Shown: positions 14,265 to 15,132 of the stretch, piece by piece
How the letters are laid out: the number at the start of each line of letters is the position of its first letter
Position numbering within the stretch: the first letter of the stretch is position 1
NCBI GenBank assembly: GCA_027035445.1
Contig: JALVUT010000104.1
Span: forward strand, 1-15,132
Length of the DNA stretch: 15,132 nucleotides
From: Thermococcus sp.
GTDB lineage: Archaea > Methanobacteriota_B > Thermococci > Thermococcales > Thermococcaceae
Direction of reading: 5' to 3'
The notes under the pieces: model-generated
Database searches by the model: none
The model's input: only the letters and a program-made list of their open reading frames with translations
Told to the model about the DNA's origin: nothing
Program-made: the position numbers and the translations under genes

Positions 14265-14272
14265 ATTATAAA
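14265..14272 (-). promoter_or_regulatory. TATA box for meaB-mce
   Basis: Read on the minus strand, TTTATAAT preceded by AACC lies about 35 nt before the meaB ATG and starts only 2 nt past the stop of the mutase small-subunit gene. It suggests that meaB-mce can be transcribed apart from the mutase subunit. Confidence 0.55.
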
Positions 14273-14274
14273 GG

Positions 14275-14709
14275 TTAACTCATTACTACGAACTTCTTGA
14301 GCCTCTTCACGTTCTCGTCTATGAAGTCAATAATCTCACTTATCGGACTGCCTGGCCCAAAAACCCTCCCAACACCCAGTTCCTCAAGCTTCTTTGCATC
14401 GTCAGGGGGGATTATCCCTCCGGCAATAATGAGTAGATCCTCACCTAGCTTCAGGCCTCTCTCCTCAAGGAGCCGGAGTATCTTCGGAATGAGAACCATA
14501 TGAGCACCGGATAGGATGCTTATACCCAGAACGTCCACGTCCTCCTGAATGGCACTTTCCACTATCTGCTCCGGGGTCTGCCTTATCCCGGTGTATATGA
14601 CCTCAAAACCCGCATCACGAAGGGCCCTTGCGATGACTTTAGCCCCCCTGTCGTGGCCATCGAGCCCGGGTTTTGCGATGAGAACCCTAACCTTTGAGCG
14701 TTCGACCAT
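14275..14709 (-). CDS. methylmalonyl-CoA mutase small subunit, B12-binding
   Basis: A 144-residue stand-alone cobalamin-binding domain, matching the C-terminal domain that other organisms fuse to the mutase barrel. The mutase interconverts (R)-methylmalonyl-CoA and succinyl-CoA using adenosylcobalamin. The base-off/His-on B12 motif is present: D17-G-H19-D-R-G22 (D-x-H-x-x-G), then SILSG at 64-68 and the glycine pair in IAGGIIPP at 95-102. His19 is the expected cobalt ligand. The start ATG 14707-14709 follows GGTGGTGA directly; a GTG start three codons earlier is possible but would consume that site. TATA at 14741-14748 gives a leader of about 11 nt. The catalytic large subunit is not in this window, as expected for archaea with split mutases. 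Confidence 0.94.
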   Translation of the reverse strand: MVERSKVRVLIAKPGLDGHDRGAKVIARALRDAGFEVIYTGIRQTPEQIVESAIQEDVDVLGISILSGAHMVLIPKILRLLEERGLKLGEDLLIIAGGIIPPDDAKKLEELGVGRVFGPGSPISEIIDFIDENVKRLKKFVVMS

Positions 14710-14740
14710 CTTCACCACCGCCCAATCTTAACCCGGGAAG

Positions 14741-14748
14741 TATTTAAA
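14741..14748 (-). promoter_or_regulatory. TATA box for the mutase small-subunit gene
   Basis: Read on the minus strand, TTTAAATA after AACC lies about 36 nt before the ATG at 14709, the same geometry as the meaB promoter. Confidence 0.55.
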
Positions 14749-14826
14749 GGTTTGTCAAACCTCAAGTTTAACCTTGACGTCGGATATTTTGTCCACCAAT
14801 ACCTGGCTTTCAGGAGCTGGGAAAGG

Positions 14827-14833
14827 TTTAAAG
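14827..14833 (+). promoter_or_regulatory. TATA box for the PHP-domain gene
   Basis: TTTAAAG preceded by the purine-rich GAAAGG lies about 36 nt before the ATG at 14866, predicting a leader of about 11 nt. The geometry matches the other promoters in this window. Confidence 0.5.
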
Positions 14834-14865
14834 TCGGGATACCCGCCATTGATGTGGGGGTTGCA

Positions 14866-15132
14866 ATGGAACTTGCGTTTCCCCATGACGTGCACACCCA
14901 CACCCTTTACTCCGATGGAAGCGGTTCGGTGTGGGAAAACCTTGAGAACGCGGTTGCCGCCGGCATTGAGGTTCTTGGAATAAGCGATCACATCCACTAC
15001 CTTGAACCAAAACCCTTCAACGCCTACGTGCGCGAGATAAAGAGGGTCTCTGAGAATGTTCCCCTTGTGCTTCTTGCGGGGATAGAGGCCAACATAGAAG
15101 AGAACGGACCGGATATCACCAGCTGGCAGGCG
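14866..15132 (+). CDS. PHP-domain phosphoesterase (N-terminal part, cut by window edge)
   Basis: The first 89 codons of a PHP (polymerase and histidinol phosphatase) domain protein; the rest lies beyond the window. Metal-binding motifs are clear: H-x-H-x4-SDGS in VHTHTLYSDGS (residues 9-19, with His10, His12 and Asp17), ISDHIHY (39-45, Asp41-His42) and AGIEANI (71-77, Glu74). Stand-alone PHP proteins of this type are metal-dependent phosphoesterases; histidinol phosphatase, nucleotide phosphatase or other roles cannot be told apart from this fragment. ATG 14866 fits the TATA box at 14827-14833; the ribosome site is poor (GGGGGTT), and GTG 14854 is an in-frame alternative. The gene is divergent from the mutase small-subunit gene. 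Confidence 0.88.
   Translation, partial: MELAFPHDVHTHTLYSDGSGSVWENLENAVAAGIEVLGISDHIHYLEPKPFNAYVREIKRVSENVPLVLLAGIEANIEENGPDITSWQA

Noticed and set aside
14755..14997. Minus-strand 80-codon frame opposite the PHP gene start, with a protein-like end
   Set aside because: Its end looks plausible, but it is codon-aligned antisense to the PHP gene and covers that gene's promoter; no convincing start signal was found.

Overview
The window looks like chromosomal DNA of a hyperthermophilic euryarchaeon of the order Thermococcales, most likely Thermococcus. The reasons are archaeal-only genes (AMP phosphorylase, geranylgeranylglyceryl phosphate synthase, Hef), SMC and Hef sequences of the kind I recall from Pyrococcus and Thermococcus, GGTGA-type ribosome binding sites, and TTTATAAA-like TATA boxes about 25 nt before likely transcription starts. 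The species is not determined. I found no tRNA, rRNA, CRISPR array, insertion sequence or integrase, so the window reads as an ordinary core region.

Left part (1-4320): a truncated AMP phosphorylase gene converges on a DUF2095-type hypothetical gene. The latter shares one TATA element with a divergent DUF123 (GIY-YIG-like) gene, which overlaps the gene for geranylgeranylglyceryl phosphate synthase, the enzyme of the first committed step of archaeal ether lipids. A two-repeat MgtE-type transporter gene and a small 77-residue hypothetical gene follow.

Middle part (4321-12270): a membrane-anchored or secreted GH5-like protein appears to lack the catalytic nucleophile. Its gene overlaps tail to tail with hef, the fork-repair helicase/nuclease. 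Upstream of hef on the same strand lie scpA and smc, which are translationally coupled. Together these three cover chromosome condensation/segregation and fork repair. Hef seems to have its own, probably leaderless, promoter.

Right part (12274-15132): a DUF835 gene, then on the minus strand the propionate/methylmalonyl-CoA set: B12-binding small subunit of methylmalonyl-CoA mutase, MeaB G-protein chaperone and methylmalonyl-CoA epimerase (meaB and the epimerase gene overlap by 4 nt). The mutase large subunit gene is not in the window. A PHP-domain phosphoesterase gene starts on the plus strand and runs off the right edge.

I see no clear undescribed multi-gene system. The best leads are the GH5-like protein with altered catalytic residues, the dyad between scpA and hef, the dyads upstream of the smc TATA box, and the unassigned small proteins.
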